NCBI GenBank assembly: GCA_002344965.1
Contig: DDUU01000042.1
Span: 1 to 64,000, forward strand
Direction: 5' to 3'
Length of the DNA stretch: 64,000 nt
Source: Candidatus Tepidiaquacellales bacterium UBA2330
GTDB lineage: Bacteria; Bacteroidota; Ignavibacteria; Tepidaquicellales; Tepidaquicellaceae
Shown here: piece by piece, positions 10,044-19,144 of the stretch
Layout of the letters: every line of letters begins with the position of its first letter
Position numbering within the stretch: position 1 is the stretch's first letter
Notes under the pieces: generated by a model
What the model saw: the letters and a program-made list of their open reading frames with translations, nothing else
What the model was told of the DNA's origin: nothing
Databases searched by the model: none
Translations under genes and position numbers: made by a program

Positions 10044-10084
10044 ATTAGATATGTTTACAATTCAAATTATACAAACAGATAAAA

Positions 10085-10522
10085 TTAATTTCCTTTTTCA
10101 ATTCTGTCTGCAATATCTTTAGCATCTTTAAGAGATGGGACACCTGATTCCATGATTAACTTTATCGCATGGATTTTTTTATTTTCATTTATGAGTTTTT
10201 TTACATTTTCTATAAGTTCGTTTCCCGATCCTGAAACATTCGATTCAATATTTCCTGCTTTGGACAGAATCTGAGTAAGTTTTTCTTTTTGTGAATTGCT
10301 TAATTTCGATGAGTTTTGGATCAGTTCAGCCGCCTGAGTGCTCTTTCCATGCAGATTCAGTTTTTGAATTCTTTCATTGACTGAACCAACTTTGCCGGAC
10401 AGAGATTGCGACTGCATATTAATAGTTTCGACATTTTTTCCGAAAACAAATTTGAAGAACAAAAATATTACGGCTGCGACTCCAAAACCTGCGAAAGCAT
10501 ACAGTACTATATCTGTTATCAT
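10085..10522 (-). CDS. Membrane-anchored protein with ribosomal L12-like C-terminus
   Basis: This 145-residue protein has one N-terminal membrane helix (about residues 3-26), a polar, Ser/Asn-rich linker, and a short C-terminal domain. The last 35 residues, including NKKIHAIKLIMESG and SLKDAKDIADRIEKG, closely follow the helix pattern of the bL12 C-terminal domain, where KI.AIK.IRE.TGL.LKEAK is typical. In ribosomes that face recruits translation factors; here it would sit on the cytoplasmic side of a membrane. No function is known to me. It lies five bases downstream of an unknown gene (10528-10980), so the two proteins probably work together. Similarity to bL12 was judged by eye. Confidence 0.7.
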   Translation of the reverse strand: MITDIVLYAFAGFGVAAVIFLFFKFVFGKNVETINMQSQSLSGKVGSVNERIQKLNLHGKSTQAAELIQNSSKLSNSQKEKLTQILSKAGNIESNVSGSGNELIENVKKLINENKKIHAIKLIMESGVPSLKDAKDIADRIEKGN

Positions 10523-10527
10523 AATTT

Positions 10528-10980
10528 TTATGTATTTTTATTTTCCAGCATTTTCAGTAAAAGGATATTGTAACTGTAAATATTTCTCAGTCTGATGAAC
10601 AGATTAATATTCTCTGATCCAAAATCCTTTTTAAGATATGCAATTTTAATAAATAATTTTTCAATCACAGTTTCAAGGTCATACCCGTCTGCTTTAATAT
10701 AATCAAGACCGTCAAGCATTTCGGCGGACACTTTTTTAAGAGTTATCAACTCCATTGGGATACCGCAGTTGTTTGCAGCTTTTAATTCATCTGTTTCAAG
10801 ATTTTTAACAATTGCTACCATTCTGTCCTTCTCGGGTCTTTTTTCTTTAAAAGAAATATCTTCAAGAAATTTGTTATTCAATTTTGATTCTGTTATCAAA
10901 GCTCTTTTAATTTTATTCAGGGCGACCTTATTAGTAGCAAGGTCTTTTGTCACATCATAAATTTCTTTTATAATACTCAA
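10528..10980 (-). CDS. Hypothetical helical protein, partner of the L12-like gene
   Basis: I do not recognise this 150-residue protein. It is soluble, rich in Lys, Glu and Leu, and predicted mostly helical, with no signal peptide or membrane segment. A central segment with NNCGIPMELITLKK could be a loop between two helical parts. It lies between cinA (24 bases upstream) and the membrane-anchored L12-like gene (5 bases downstream), all leftward. The tight spacing suggests translation coupling with the L12-like protein. Codon use looks like that of its neighbours, so it is probably a real resident gene. Confidence 0.6.
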   Translation of the reverse strand: MSIIKEIYDVTKDLATNKVALNKIKRALITESKLNNKFLEDISFKEKRPEKDRMVAIVKNLETDELKAANNCGIPMELITLKKVSAEMLDGLDYIKADGYDLETVIEKLFIKIAYLKKDFGSENINLFIRLRNIYSYNILLLKMLENKNT

Positions 10981-11004
10981 ATCAGAATTACTGTTAAGAA
11001 AATT

Positions 11005-12264
11005 TTAAAAAATGATTTTTATGTTGAGTAAATGTCTTCTTAAAATTTCAAGAGCTCTCTGTGAACTTCTCTGAATATTTATTTCCCTGTTATCACCGAA
11101 CAGAAATTTCATTGCAAAGGAATTATTTTTGTCTGAAAGTCCTATCCAGACGAGACCGACCGGCTTTTCAGCTGTGCCGCCGTCAGGACCTGCGATTCCG
11201 GTAGTTGAAATACTTACATCAGAATCTGTCAATTTACGGATACCTTCGGCCATCTCGACAGCTGTTTCACTGCTGACAGCTCCGAATCGTTCAAGCGTTT
11301 CTTTTTTAACTCCGAGCAAACTCATTTTCAGTTCATTTGAGTAACTGCAGACTCCTCCTATATAATATTCAGAGCTTCCGGGTACGCTTACAATTCTTGA
11401 AGATATTCTGCCTCCTGTACAGGATTCTGCAACTGATAAAGTTAAATTATTTTTTCTGAGAATATCCCCTATTACACTTTCCAGATCTTCTTCACCGTAA
11501 CCAAATATATAATCACCAATTTTTTCTTTCAATTTAAATTCAATCGTATCAATTTTACTTTCGGCTTCTTTACTGCTTTTTGCCGTAACATTAATTCTTA
11601 ATCTAACTCCTGAGGATGAAGGAAGAAAAGCAAGTTTACTTTCACCAATTACATCATTTACATCACCGATCAATTCATTCAAACTTGATTCGCCAATACC
11701 TGTAGTAAGAATTGTTTTCTGCATATAAACTGATTTCAGTTCATCTGCAAAATAGTTTTTAAGAAAAGGCAGAACTATTTCATCGATCATAGGTTTCATT
11801 TCATAAGGTACACCAGGCAAAGCAATAAAAACTTTTTTTTTCTTTTTAATCAGGATACCCGGAGCAGTACCGTTACTGTTCCAGATAACTTCTGAGTTTT
11901 CGGGTATCAAAGCCTGACCGTTATTTACATGCGGCATTACAATATTTCTAGATGAGAAAATATTCCTGACATGATCAAGCACTTTATAATCAGTTTTCAG
12001 TTTGTCATTAAAATATTTTACAAGCGCCGGCTTTGTAATATCATCATGCGTAGGACCGAGTCCACCCGTAATGATTGTAACTTGATAATTTTTATCCGAA
12101 TCTGACAGTTCAGACAAAAGCACATCTTCCTCATCACCTATCACAACATTTTTATCAACAGGAAATCCTGAAGAGAATAATCTTTCACCGAGAAAAGCGG
12201 CATTAGTATTAACAATCTGACCAATGAGAATTTCGTCACCTACAGAGATCAATTTTGTTTTCAT
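11005..12264 (-). CDS. cinA: CinA-family protein, nicotinamide-nucleotide amidase
   Basis: This 419-residue protein has both CinA domains. The N-terminal MoaB/MogA-like domain holds SVGDEILIGQIVNTN and the GGLGPTHDDITKP motif. The C-terminal PncC domain, from about residue 265, has SVAESCTGGRISSRI and TGIAGPDGGTAEKPVG. CinA proteins hydrolyse ADP-ribose and deamidate NMN, returning pyridine nucleotide to NAD synthesis; the old competence link is historical. It is 11 bases downstream of pgpA and 24 bases upstream of the hypothetical gene, and a shared transcript with the phospholipid genes is likely. Confidence 0.93.
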   Translation of the reverse strand: MKTKLISVGDEILIGQIVNTNAAFLGERLFSSGFPVDKNVVIGDEEDVLLSELSDSDKNYQVTIITGGLGPTHDDITKPALVKYFNDKLKTDYKVLDHVRNIFSSRNIVMPHVNNGQALIPENSEVIWNSNGTAPGILIKKKKKVFIALPGVPYEMKPMIDEIVLPFLKNYFADELKSVYMQKTILTTGIGESSLNELIGDVNDVIGESKLAFLPSSSGVRLRINVTAKSSKEAESKIDTIEFKLKEKIGDYIFGYGEEDLESVIGDILRKNNLTLSVAESCTGGRISSRIVSVPGSSEYYIGGVCSYSNELKMSLLGVKKETLERFGAVSSETAVEMAEGIRKLTDSDVSISTTGIAGPDGGTAEKPVGLVWIGLSDKNNSFAMKFLFGDNREINIQRSSQRALEILRRHLLNIKIIF

Positions 12265-12275
12265 TCAAACATTCT

Positions 12276-12797
12276 CTAAAAATTATTAAATAACTTCAGA
12301 AAAAAAACAGCAGCTACTCCGGCATAAATCCCCGCTATTACATCATCCATCATCACGCCGAAAGCTGAATCAAGTTTGTCGAAATATTTTGCAGGCTGAA
12401 TCTTAACGATATCAAAAAATCTGAAAGAGAAGAACAGAACAGAAAACTGTAAAAAGTTAAGAGCCATAATATCAGCATTAAAAAGCAGGAATATCATTAC
12501 AGTGATCCACATACCGACCACTTCATCAATCACAACTTCAGAAGGATCATCTCCGAATCTTTTCATCATATTCCCAGATGTATAAACACCGGCTGCAAAA
12601 CAAATAACAATTGCAGGCAAAAGAATATTCAAATTCTGAAAACCCGGAATAAGAAAAAAAAGAATTCCGAAAAGACTGGCAAAAGTACCGCTTGCTTTTG
12701 AGATGTATCCAATAAAAAAGCAGCTTGAAAATATTTTACTGAAAGTATCAGGATGAAAATCTTCATTTACTACTTTTTTCTTTTTAATAAATCTCAT
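12276..12797 (-). CDS. pgpA: Phosphatidylglycerophosphatase A
   Basis: This 173-residue membrane enzyme should remove phosphate from phosphatidylglycerol phosphate. It has the family's SGTFASLFG loop, the VVIDEVVGMW motif with acidic residues, and a C-terminal MMDDVIAGIYAG motif, spread over about four helices. The first codons overlap the last four bases of pgsA, the enzyme for the preceding step, which is strong support for both names. A short basic N-terminal extension (about residues 1-15) precedes the family core. Confidence 0.92.
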   Translation of the reverse strand: MRFIKKKKVVNEDFHPDTFSKIFSSCFFIGYISKASGTFASLFGILFFLIPGFQNLNILLPAIVICFAAGVYTSGNMMKRFGDDPSEVVIDEVVGMWITVMIFLLFNADIMALNFLQFSVLFFSFRFFDIVKIQPAKYFDKLDSAFGVMMDDVIAGIYAGVAAVFFLKLFNNF

Positions 12798-13369
12798 TTA
12801 GTTTTTCCGGTATTTTTTTCAAAAAAATAAGTGATTCCTGTAATGAGCGTCAGCGCAGTTACAATAAGCATAATAGAAAAATTAATACCTGAGAATAAAA
12901 AATCATTTATTGAATTTTTCACAACTTCACTTTCAGAATAAGTCTGTATGCCAATGAGTAAAACAATCAGAAATATGAAAGACATCTGAATAAAAGTTTT
13001 TGTTTTTGCAATAAATGAAGTCTTCATCGTAAATCCTTTAATCTCATGATATGATCTCAGCATAGTTATTATAAGATCCCTTGAAACAATAATAATTACC
13101 ATCCAGCCGGGCATAAATCCTTTAATATAAAAACCTACAAACGCAGCAGAAGTAAGTAACTTATCAGCCAAGGGGTCAATGAATATTCCCAGTTTACTTT
13201 CAAGTCCGTATTTTCTCGCATGCCAGCCGTCATACCAATCAGTAAAAACAGCAAGAAGAAAGATAAGAATTGAAAGTTCTCTTTGTAACTGATCTTCAGA
13301 TAAAAAAAGAAAAAGGAATACAGGGGTCAAAAGAATTCTTAAAAAAGATAACTGATTTGGCAGTGTCAT
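12794..13369 (-). CDS. pgsA: CDP-diacylglycerol-glycerol-3-phosphate phosphatidyltransferase
   Basis: This 191-residue membrane protein makes phosphatidylglycerol phosphate from CDP-diacylglycerol and glycerol-3-phosphate. The CDP-alcohol phosphotransferase signature is complete: Asp44, Asp47, Gly48, Ala51, Arg52, Gly61, Asp65 and Asp69, with the spacing DxxDGxxAR-x8-GxxxDxxxD. The MTLPNQLSFLRI start is typical of PgsA. It overlaps pgpA by four bases, so two consecutive steps of phosphatidylglycerol synthesis are translationally coupled. The thiolase gene lies 44 bases upstream. Confidence 0.93.
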   Translation of the reverse strand: MTLPNQLSFLRILLTPVFLFLFLSEDQLQRELSILIFLLAVFTDWYDGWHARKYGLESKLGIFIDPLADKLLTSAAFVGFYIKGFMPGWMVIIIVSRDLIITMLRSYHEIKGFTMKTSFIAKTKTFIQMSFIFLIVLLIGIQTYSESEVVKNSINDFLFSGINFSIMLIVTALTLITGITYFFEKNTGKTK

Positions 13370-13413
13370 TATTAATTATAATGAAGAATTAAATTATATT
13401 CACAAACTATCTT

Positions 13414-14619
13414 TTATAAAACTTCAATAACAGTAGCCATTCCCTGACCGACTCCGATACACATAGTAGCAAGTCCGGTTTTCAATTTTCTTTTTTCCAT
13501 TTCATTAAGAAGAGTAATAATAATCCGTGAACCGCTGCTGCCGAGCGGATGTCCGAGAGCAATTGCTCCACCGTTTACATTTATAATATTTGTATCCAGC
13601 TCAAGTTCATTAATGCATGCAAGACTTTGAGCTGCAAACGCTTCATTAAGTTCAATAAGATCTATATCTGATTTTTTAAGACCCGCTCTTTCCAGCACTT
13701 TTCTCACAGCGGGAACAGGGCCAATACCCATACAGGAAGGATCGACACCGGCTACTGCAGACGCAATAAATCTTGCTCTTGGTTTCAGGTCATGTTTACT
13801 TACAAAATCCTCTGAAGCTATCAACATCATACTTGCGCCGTCATTAATTCCGCTGGAATTTCCAGCTGTGACAGAGCCATTTTCCCTGAAGGCAGGTTTA
13901 AGTCCAGCAAGTTTTTCAACAGTAGTATCAAATCTGGGGAATTCATCAGTTTCGAATAATATTTTTTCCTTTTTGGAAGAGATATCAACCGGAATAATTT
14001 CATTTTTAAATCTACCTGATTCGACAGCAGCTTTTGCTTTCATTTGTGAATTATATGCAAACACATCCTGATCTTCTCTTGAAATATTAAATTTTTCGGC
14101 AACATTCTCTGCAGTTTCACCCATTGAGTACGGGTGATACATTTTCGCAAGTTTTTTATTAACAAATCTCCAACCGATAGTAGTATCAAACATATCAGTA
14201 TTCCTGCCGAAAGCGTCAGGATTTTTCGCGAGGACAAACGGTGCTCTTGTCATTGATTCAACTCCTCCAACAATACAGCATTCTCCTTCACCACTTTTAA
14301 TACTTCTTACACCGTCTGTAAAAGCCTGCATTCCTGAAGCACAAAGTCTGTTAACAGTTACTCCTCCGACAGTTACAGGAAGACCTGCAAGCAGCACGCA
14401 CATTCTTGCGACATTACGGTTTTCCTCACCGGCACCGTTTGCATTTCCAAGTATAACATCTTCAATTTCCTCAGGAGAAATATTCTTATCAGTAAAATTT
14501 CTTTTCACAATTTCCGAGATAAGCGATGCAGCCATATCATCAGGTCTGACATTTTTTAGAGCGCCGGCAAACTTTGCAATGGGAGTTCTGACAGCATCAA
14601 CAATAAATACATCTTTCAA
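13414..14619 (-). CDS. Acetyl-CoA acetyltransferase (thiolase)
   Basis: This 401-residue thiolase has the three active-site regions in order: Cys93 in NRLCASGMQA, His357 in GGAIALGHPLG, and Cys387 in CIGVGQGMA, with NEAFAAQ near 325-331. It would condense two acetyl-CoA or cleave 3-ketoacyl-CoA. Whether it is biosynthetic (AtoB/PhaA) or degradative (FadA-like) cannot be settled by sequence alone, and no other beta-oxidation gene is adjacent. It is leftward and could be the first gene of the run that continues into pgsA. The upstream region contains the palindromes at 14729-14785. Confidence 0.92.
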   Translation of the reverse strand: MKDVFIVDAVRTPIAKFAGALKNVRPDDMAASLISEIVKRNFTDKNISPEEIEDVILGNANGAGEENRNVARMCVLLAGLPVTVGGVTVNRLCASGMQAFTDGVRSIKSGEGECCIVGGVESMTRAPFVLAKNPDAFGRNTDMFDTTIGWRFVNKKLAKMYHPYSMGETAENVAEKFNISREDQDVFAYNSQMKAKAAVESGRFKNEIIPVDISSKKEKILFETDEFPRFDTTVEKLAGLKPAFRENGSVTAGNSSGINDGASMMLIASEDFVSKHDLKPRARFIASAVAGVDPSCMGIGPVPAVRKVLERAGLKKSDIDLIELNEAFAAQSLACINELELDTNIINVNGGAIALGHPLGSSGSRIIITLLNEMEKRKLKTGLATMCIGVGQGMATVIEVL

Positions 14620-14728
14620 AAGAAAAACCTTTCAGTTAATTTAAAATTGGATTTAAATTAAACAAATAAACATTCTTTTAAAATTAAATTCATACTGCAT
14701 AAAAATGAATCAGTTAAAAATGAATTTC

Positions 14729-14766
14729 GCTGCCTTAAAAACCACTTAAGTGGTTTTTAAGGCAGC
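14729..14766. repeat. 38-bp perfect palindrome
   Basis: The 19-base half GCTGCCTTAAAAACCACTT is followed directly by its exact reverse complement, with no loop. The RNA of either strand could form a long hairpin, or the DNA a cruciform. An A-run and T-run lie inside the arms rather than after them, so this is not a standard intrinsic terminator. It abuts a second, smaller palindrome at 14767. Confidence 0.9.
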
Positions 14767-14785
14767 CGCGGAATACAATTCCGCG
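14767..14785. repeat. Small palindromic element, copy 1
   Basis: The sequence CGCGGAATACAATTCCGCG has 8-base arms around an ACA loop. The core CGGAATACAATTCCG and the flanking CAGC and ATACA recur at 53541-53559 inside the RqcH gene. The arms differ only at the outer bases, and in the second copy those bases differ in a way that keeps the pairing. That compensatory difference suggests a structured, dispersed element. Confidence 0.8.
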
Positions 14786-14941
14786 ATACAGCCTTCCTCC
14801 ATTCCAGCCATCCTTTCTCCCCATCACTTTCATAACCCCCCTTTACCAAAATTTCCCCGACTTATTTCTCACATCAGCAATACAGCAATAAAACAATATT
14901 TTTATCCCTGCAAAATTTATATTTTACATAAACTTATTTTC

Positions 14942-15664
14942 ATGCTCAGAAATTTACTTAACTCCATTCTCAAATTTTCCGGTTACAGACTGGAAAAAAT
15001 CCGCGTTAAAAAAACAAATGCAGAAGGTTATCCTCAATATCTTGAAGAAGCCTCTGCACTGAATCTTGACGTTAATGATTATCTCGATAATAATAAAGGC
15101 TGGATAAAACCTCTGCCTGTGCTTGAAGATACTTTCTTTCCGTTTATTAAGAATCTTAATTCACCTTCCATTTTGGAACTCGGTCCGGGTACGGGAAGAT
15201 GGTCGAGATATATAGCTGATTTTGCAAAAAAAATAAACTGCCGCGAATACATTCTCGTTGATCATTCTCCCTGGTTTGTAAATTTTCTAAGTGAATATTT
15301 CAAGGACAATGATCTGATGAAAGTAAAACAAAATGACGGCGTCAGCCTGCCGTTTTTTAACAGTTCATTCGATGTAATATTTTCACAGGGAGTATTACCG
15401 GAATTAAAACCTCCGGTTATTTATCTTTATGCTAAAGAATTTTCAAGAGTACTGAAAACCGGCGGCATATGCGTGTTTGATTATTTCACATATGACTCTC
15501 CGGAAGGGTGGGATTATTTTATAAAAGAATCTGAAAAGGGAAATTTATTTTATACCTATTATACTGATGAACTTATTGATAAAATTTTTTTTCAGGAAGG
15601 TTTTGAGTTAATTCAAAGATTTACTTACAGTAAATCAAAATTTCCTGTTTACAGAAAGATCTGA
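14942..15664 (+). CDS. Class I SAM-dependent methyltransferase
   Basis: This 240-residue protein has a Rossmann-fold methyltransferase core: motif I is ILELGPGTGRWSRYI, followed by an acidic YILVDHSPW strand end and a motif IV-like segment FDVIFSQGVLPEL. The acceptor is unknown. The ATG at 14942 was chosen over upstream in-frame GTG codons because the upstream part crosses the palindromic elements and has a non-protein-like composition. It converges with the TonB-dependent receptor gene with two bases between the stops. No operon partner is present. Confidence 0.8.
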   Translation: MLRNLLNSILKFSGYRLEKIRVKKTNAEGYPQYLEEASALNLDVNDYLDNNKGWIKPLPVLEDTFFPFIKNLNSPSILELGPGTGRWSRYIADFAKKINCREYILVDHSPWFVNFLSEYFKDNDLMKVKQNDGVSLPFFNSSFDVIFSQGVLPELKPPVIYLYAKEFSRVLKTGGICVFDYFTYDSPEGWDYFIKESEKGNLFYTYYTDELIDKIFFQEGFELIQRFTYSKSKFPVYRKI

Positions 15665-15666
15665 TC

Positions 15667-18207
15667 TCAGAATCTTGCGCTTAGACCTATGGTGGGAAGT
15701 ATCGGAAACATTCCCACTGTTTTTCTTTTAATATTCAGATTTTCATCCAGCGAATAATCATACCCCAGAATATTTTTTCTGTTGTAAGCGTTAATTATAT
15801 CTATATAAAACGACCAGTCAGTTGACCAGAAGTTTGTATATGCAGTAGCCCGAAGATCAAGTCTGTGATAATCAGGTTTGGTTTCGCTGAATTCATTTCC
15901 GGCCGGACCAAAGTCAAGATTAAACAGCACCTCCTGCGCAAGCGGATTTACTGCGATTGAGTCACCGATAAGTCTTGGTGTGATTCCGACTGGCGGCGTA
16001 TATCTGAAGTTTGTTGCAAAGGTCCATCTGGCACCTAGTTCAAACCAGTTATTAAACCGGTAATTCAAAACTATGTTAGCAGTATGTCTCTGATCAAATC
16101 TGTATGGTGTTGTTACTCCGTATTTGTCTCTGTCAGAAAAAGACAAAGAATAATTTACCCAGCCGTACAATTTACTTTTCGGATTTACATATTTTTTTTC
16201 AATGCTGACTTCAAAACCGTATGCATTTCCGCTGCCGATATTTACCGGGTTTGTCGTAACTGAATCATAAGGAAGTTTGTCAGTTGATCTCTCCCAGTTG
16301 AAAAAACTTTTAATATATTCGGGATCTGTATTGGATGGGTCTTTCAGTGAATATTGATATTTATATCCTGTAAGAATTTCCTGTTCAAGAAGGTTATCAA
16401 ATTTTTTATAATAAGCTTCTGACTTCAGGAACCATTCATTGTTCAGCCATTTATCAACACCGAGTATAAAATGAAACGCATTTTCTGCTTTAAGATTTTT
16501 TTTATCGGCGTCTTTCAGATCGTAAAAAGTCCTGCCGTCCACCAGTTTTTCCAGCCCCGGTGACTGATAATAAACACCTCCGGAAAATCTGACAGTCGTA
16601 ACAGGATCAAGCGCATATCCGAGATTTAGACGCGGCGCAAAATATGGTTTCTTAATTATCTGAAAATAATCGAGTCTTAATGATGGCTGAATGAAAAACC
16701 TGCTGCCGGCTTTAAACATGCTCTGACCGTATAAATGAAGTCTTGTATTATTTTCTCCCTCCAGATTAAAATCATCCAGAAATGCCGAAGCGGTAGGAAG
16801 ACTCTGAAATAATGATCTTAACTGGTCATCTACAACTAAATTATATGAGAGATCTGTTCTAACCACATCAACTCCGGCTCCAAATTCAAAAGAAGAATTT
16901 TTACCGTAAATAATATTATTGTTACTCAGAGAATATTTTCTGAAAGAATATCTGGAATCAAAATTCAAACCAAACAATGCTCCAATCTGTCTCAGACTGT
17001 CTCTTTGCTCAGGTGTATAATTTTCTTCATCGATAAGCGGATCCAGCAGCTCACTGTTAAAATCATTATCACCTGTATTTCTGTACCATGAGAATGTTGT
17101 TTTTGATATGAAGTCTTTTTTCGGGGTGAAATGCCATGCGGCAGAAAGCATTTCATTTCTTGAAACATCATTCACAGCCACGCTGTCCGGATTTGTATTT
17201 TCTGCTCCGGGAATAATATCAACACCGTCTCTTGAAAAAACGCCGTTTATTAAAAACTTACTTTTACCGAAATTTCCTAAAGCAATTTTAAACTGTAAAT
17301 CCCTGAAGGAAGGAAAGGAAGAATCTTCCGTAATCAGTCCGGCTTTTTTTGCAAACGGTCCTATTACAAGATCATAGTAAGTTCTTCTCGATGAGACTAA
17401 CCAGGAACCGGGTATGTTAAAAGGATTCTTGCCGTTAAAAATAACATTTGCATTTGAAATGCTTGCATTTATCATTGAAGAAAAATCTCTCTGCCTGTCG
17501 CCTTCCCTGTTTGTTACGTCAAGCACTGCAGAAAGTCTGTCACCGTATCTCGCCGGAAATCCGCCCGTGATAAGAGAAATATCACTGAGTGTTTCCGGAT
17601 TGAACATGCTCACAAGTCCGTAAAGTCTGTAAGGATTAAAAATTTCAACATCATCTACTACAATTAAATTCTGATCAGGACCCGATCCTCTGATGACAAG
17701 CTGTGAAGTAAAATCGTTTGGCGAAGTAACTCCGGGAAGCGTTTGCAATGTTCTGAGCACGTCTTCCACCGCACCGGGAAGCATTTTCACGTTCTCTGGT
17801 TTGATATTATACAATGAAGTCCGCAGATCGTCCTGTCTCTGCCTGAATATACCGTAAACCTCAATCTCTTCCGTACTGAAAGACTTCTCAATAAGAAATA
17901 TATCAACCACTTTTGTTTCTCCGGCACTAACGTTGAGATTTTTGTAGGAGTAAAAATTATATCCCGGGTAAACTACTGTTACTTCATAACTTCCGGATTC
18001 CAATTCTATGCTGTATTTTCCGGATTCATTTGTCTTTACTGAATATGTATTTACCTCTCCTTTAATCTCTACAGTGACACCGGAAAGCTTGTTCTCCTTT
18101 TCGCTGTAAACATTACCGGTAATTACCGCCCTGGATGTGTCAGAAATTGTCTGAGCATAAATACCCGGACAAATGATTATTAAAAAAAATATAAGTAAAA
18201 ATCGCAT
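15667..18207 (-). CDS. TonB-dependent receptor with regulatory-like N-domain
   Basis: This 846-residue outer-membrane protein has a signal peptide (cleavage near YAQT, residues 17-20), a carboxypeptidase-regulatory-like beta-sandwich (about 28-108), a plug domain (about 125-245, with VIRGSGPDQNLIVVDDVEIF) and a C-terminal beta-barrel ending in an aromatic residue (GLSARF). It should take up a substrate with energy from TonB. No SusD partner or metal-related gene is adjacent, so the ligand is unknown. It lies 78 bases downstream of pyrF in the same direction and may or may not share its transcript. Confidence 0.9.
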   Translation of the reverse strand: MRFLLIFFLIIICPGIYAQTISDTSRAVITGNVYSEKENKLSGVTVEIKGEVNTYSVKTNESGKYSIELESGSYEVTVVYPGYNFYSYKNLNVSAGETKVVDIFLIEKSFSTEEIEVYGIFRQRQDDLRTSLYNIKPENVKMLPGAVEDVLRTLQTLPGVTSPNDFTSQLVIRGSGPDQNLIVVDDVEIFNPYRLYGLVSMFNPETLSDISLITGGFPARYGDRLSAVLDVTNREGDRQRDFSSMINASISNANVIFNGKNPFNIPGSWLVSSRRTYYDLVIGPFAKKAGLITEDSSFPSFRDLQFKIALGNFGKSKFLINGVFSRDGVDIIPGAENTNPDSVAVNDVSRNEMLSAAWHFTPKKDFISKTTFSWYRNTGDNDFNSELLDPLIDEENYTPEQRDSLRQIGALFGLNFDSRYSFRKYSLSNNNIIYGKNSSFEFGAGVDVVRTDLSYNLVVDDQLRSLFQSLPTASAFLDDFNLEGENNTRLHLYGQSMFKAGSRFFIQPSLRLDYFQIIKKPYFAPRLNLGYALDPVTTVRFSGGVYYQSPGLEKLVDGRTFYDLKDADKKNLKAENAFHFILGVDKWLNNEWFLKSEAYYKKFDNLLEQEILTGYKYQYSLKDPSNTDPEYIKSFFNWERSTDKLPYDSVTTNPVNIGSGNAYGFEVSIEKKYVNPKSKLYGWVNYSLSFSDRDKYGVTTPYRFDQRHTANIVLNYRFNNWFELGARWTFATNFRYTPPVGITPRLIGDSIAVNPLAQEVLFNLDFGPAGNEFSETKPDYHRLDLRATAYTNFWSTDWSFYIDIINAYNRKNILGYDYSLDENLNIKRKTVGMFPILPTIGLSARF

Positions 18208-18285
18208 TAAGATTTTGTAAAGAATGGTTTTTATAATACTGAAATGAAAACTGATGCGGATAGGTTTAAGTTTCGTAACTCTGTA

Positions 18286-19098
18286 TTAATTTTTATTTAA
18301 ACTGATAATTTTATTCAGTTTAATCGCTTCATTTCTGATTTTCTCCATGATCTGATTCAGATTATCTTCATTTCCGGCAGCGTAAATAATTTCCCTGCTT
18401 GAGTTTATCACAAAATTTTCCGTCTTAATATTCTCAATTAATATCCCCGGATCATTTCCCTGTGCTCCTATGCCCGGTATAAGGAGTGATACTCCCGGAT
18501 ATTTTTCAGTAAAATCTTTAATTTCATGCAGATGATTCGCACCGAAAACAAATCCTATATTATCTTCACTGCCGGCTGCTAAAATTTTTTCAGTTACGTG
18601 TTCATACAAAAATCTTTCCCCTGATTTCAGCATTTCAAAATCAGCGTATGAATTATTCGAGGTAAGCGCCAGTACAAATACATGCTTGTTTTTCCTTTTT
18701 ATAAACGGCTTTATGCAGTCAGATCCCATATACGGACTGATGGTTACTGAATCAAAATTATATTTGTCAAAATATGTTTCAGCATACTTCTCAGCTGTAT
18801 TATCCAGATCGCCTCTTTTAGCATCGCATATTTTCAGAAGTTCGTTCGGAATTTCTTTGAGACTTTCTCTCATTGCCTTAATGCCTGACTCTTCGAGATA
18901 TTCGTAAAAAGCTATATTGAGTTTATATCCCGCGCAGATATCCTTAGTGCATTCTATAACTGCTTTGTTAAATTCAAGCGCAGGATTTTTAAAACTCAGA
19001 AAATATAACGGGATTTTTTTTATGTCGGTATCAAGACCAATTACAAGATTCGATTTATTTTTTTCCCTGATCAGCTCCGACTTGCGAGTGAAATTCAT
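18286..19098 (-). CDS. pyrF: Orotidine-5'-phosphate decarboxylase, type 2
   Basis: This 270-residue enzyme makes UMP from OMP. The active-site signature DAKRGDLDNTAEKY (from residue 92) includes Lys94 and Asp97, and GLDTD near the N-terminus completes the site. The length and the spacing of these motifs fit the longer PyrF group 2 rather than the approximately 230-residue group 1. It is 46 bases downstream of dcd, so two pyrimidine genes are adjacent, and both are leftward and downstream of rodA. Confidence 0.93.
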   Translation of the reverse strand: MNFTRKSELIREKNKSNLVIGLDTDIKKIPLYFLSFKNPALEFNKAVIECTKDICAGYKLNIAFYEYLEESGIKAMRESLKEIPNELLKICDAKRGDLDNTAEKYAETYFDKYNFDSVTISPYMGSDCIKPFIKRKNKHVFVLALTSNNSYADFEMLKSGERFLYEHVTEKILAAGSEDNIGFVFGANHLHEIKDFTEKYPGVSLLIPGIGAQGNDPGILIENIKTENFVINSSREIIYAAGNEDNLNQIMEKIRNEAIKLNKIISLNKN

Positions 19099-19144
19099 TT
19101 ATTGACTTTTATGATCAATGAAATAATATCAGTTAAGCATTTCA

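Larger units (their letters stand above)
14620..14941. other. Intergenic region with two palindromes between thiolase and methyltransferase genes
   Basis: This stretch of 322 bases separates the divergent thiolase and methyltransferase genes. An open frame from a GTG at 14750 runs through it into the methyltransferase, but that codon lies in the middle of a perfect palindrome, and the encoded Pro/His-rich leader does not look like protein. From about 14786 to 14870 the plus strand is conspicuously rich in C and poor in G. Promoters for both genes should lie here, but I could not place one confidently. Confidence 0.6.

Noticed and set aside
14750..14941. An upstream extension of the methyltransferase frame by 64 residues
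   Set aside because: The GTG start lies in the centre of a perfect palindrome, and the extra Pro/His-rich residues are read through repeat and C-rich DNA. The family starts near the ATG at 14942.
14620..15664. A mobile genetic element around the palindromes
   Set aside because: No transposase, integrase, terminal repeat pair or target duplication was found near the palindromes; only small dispersed repeats are supported.
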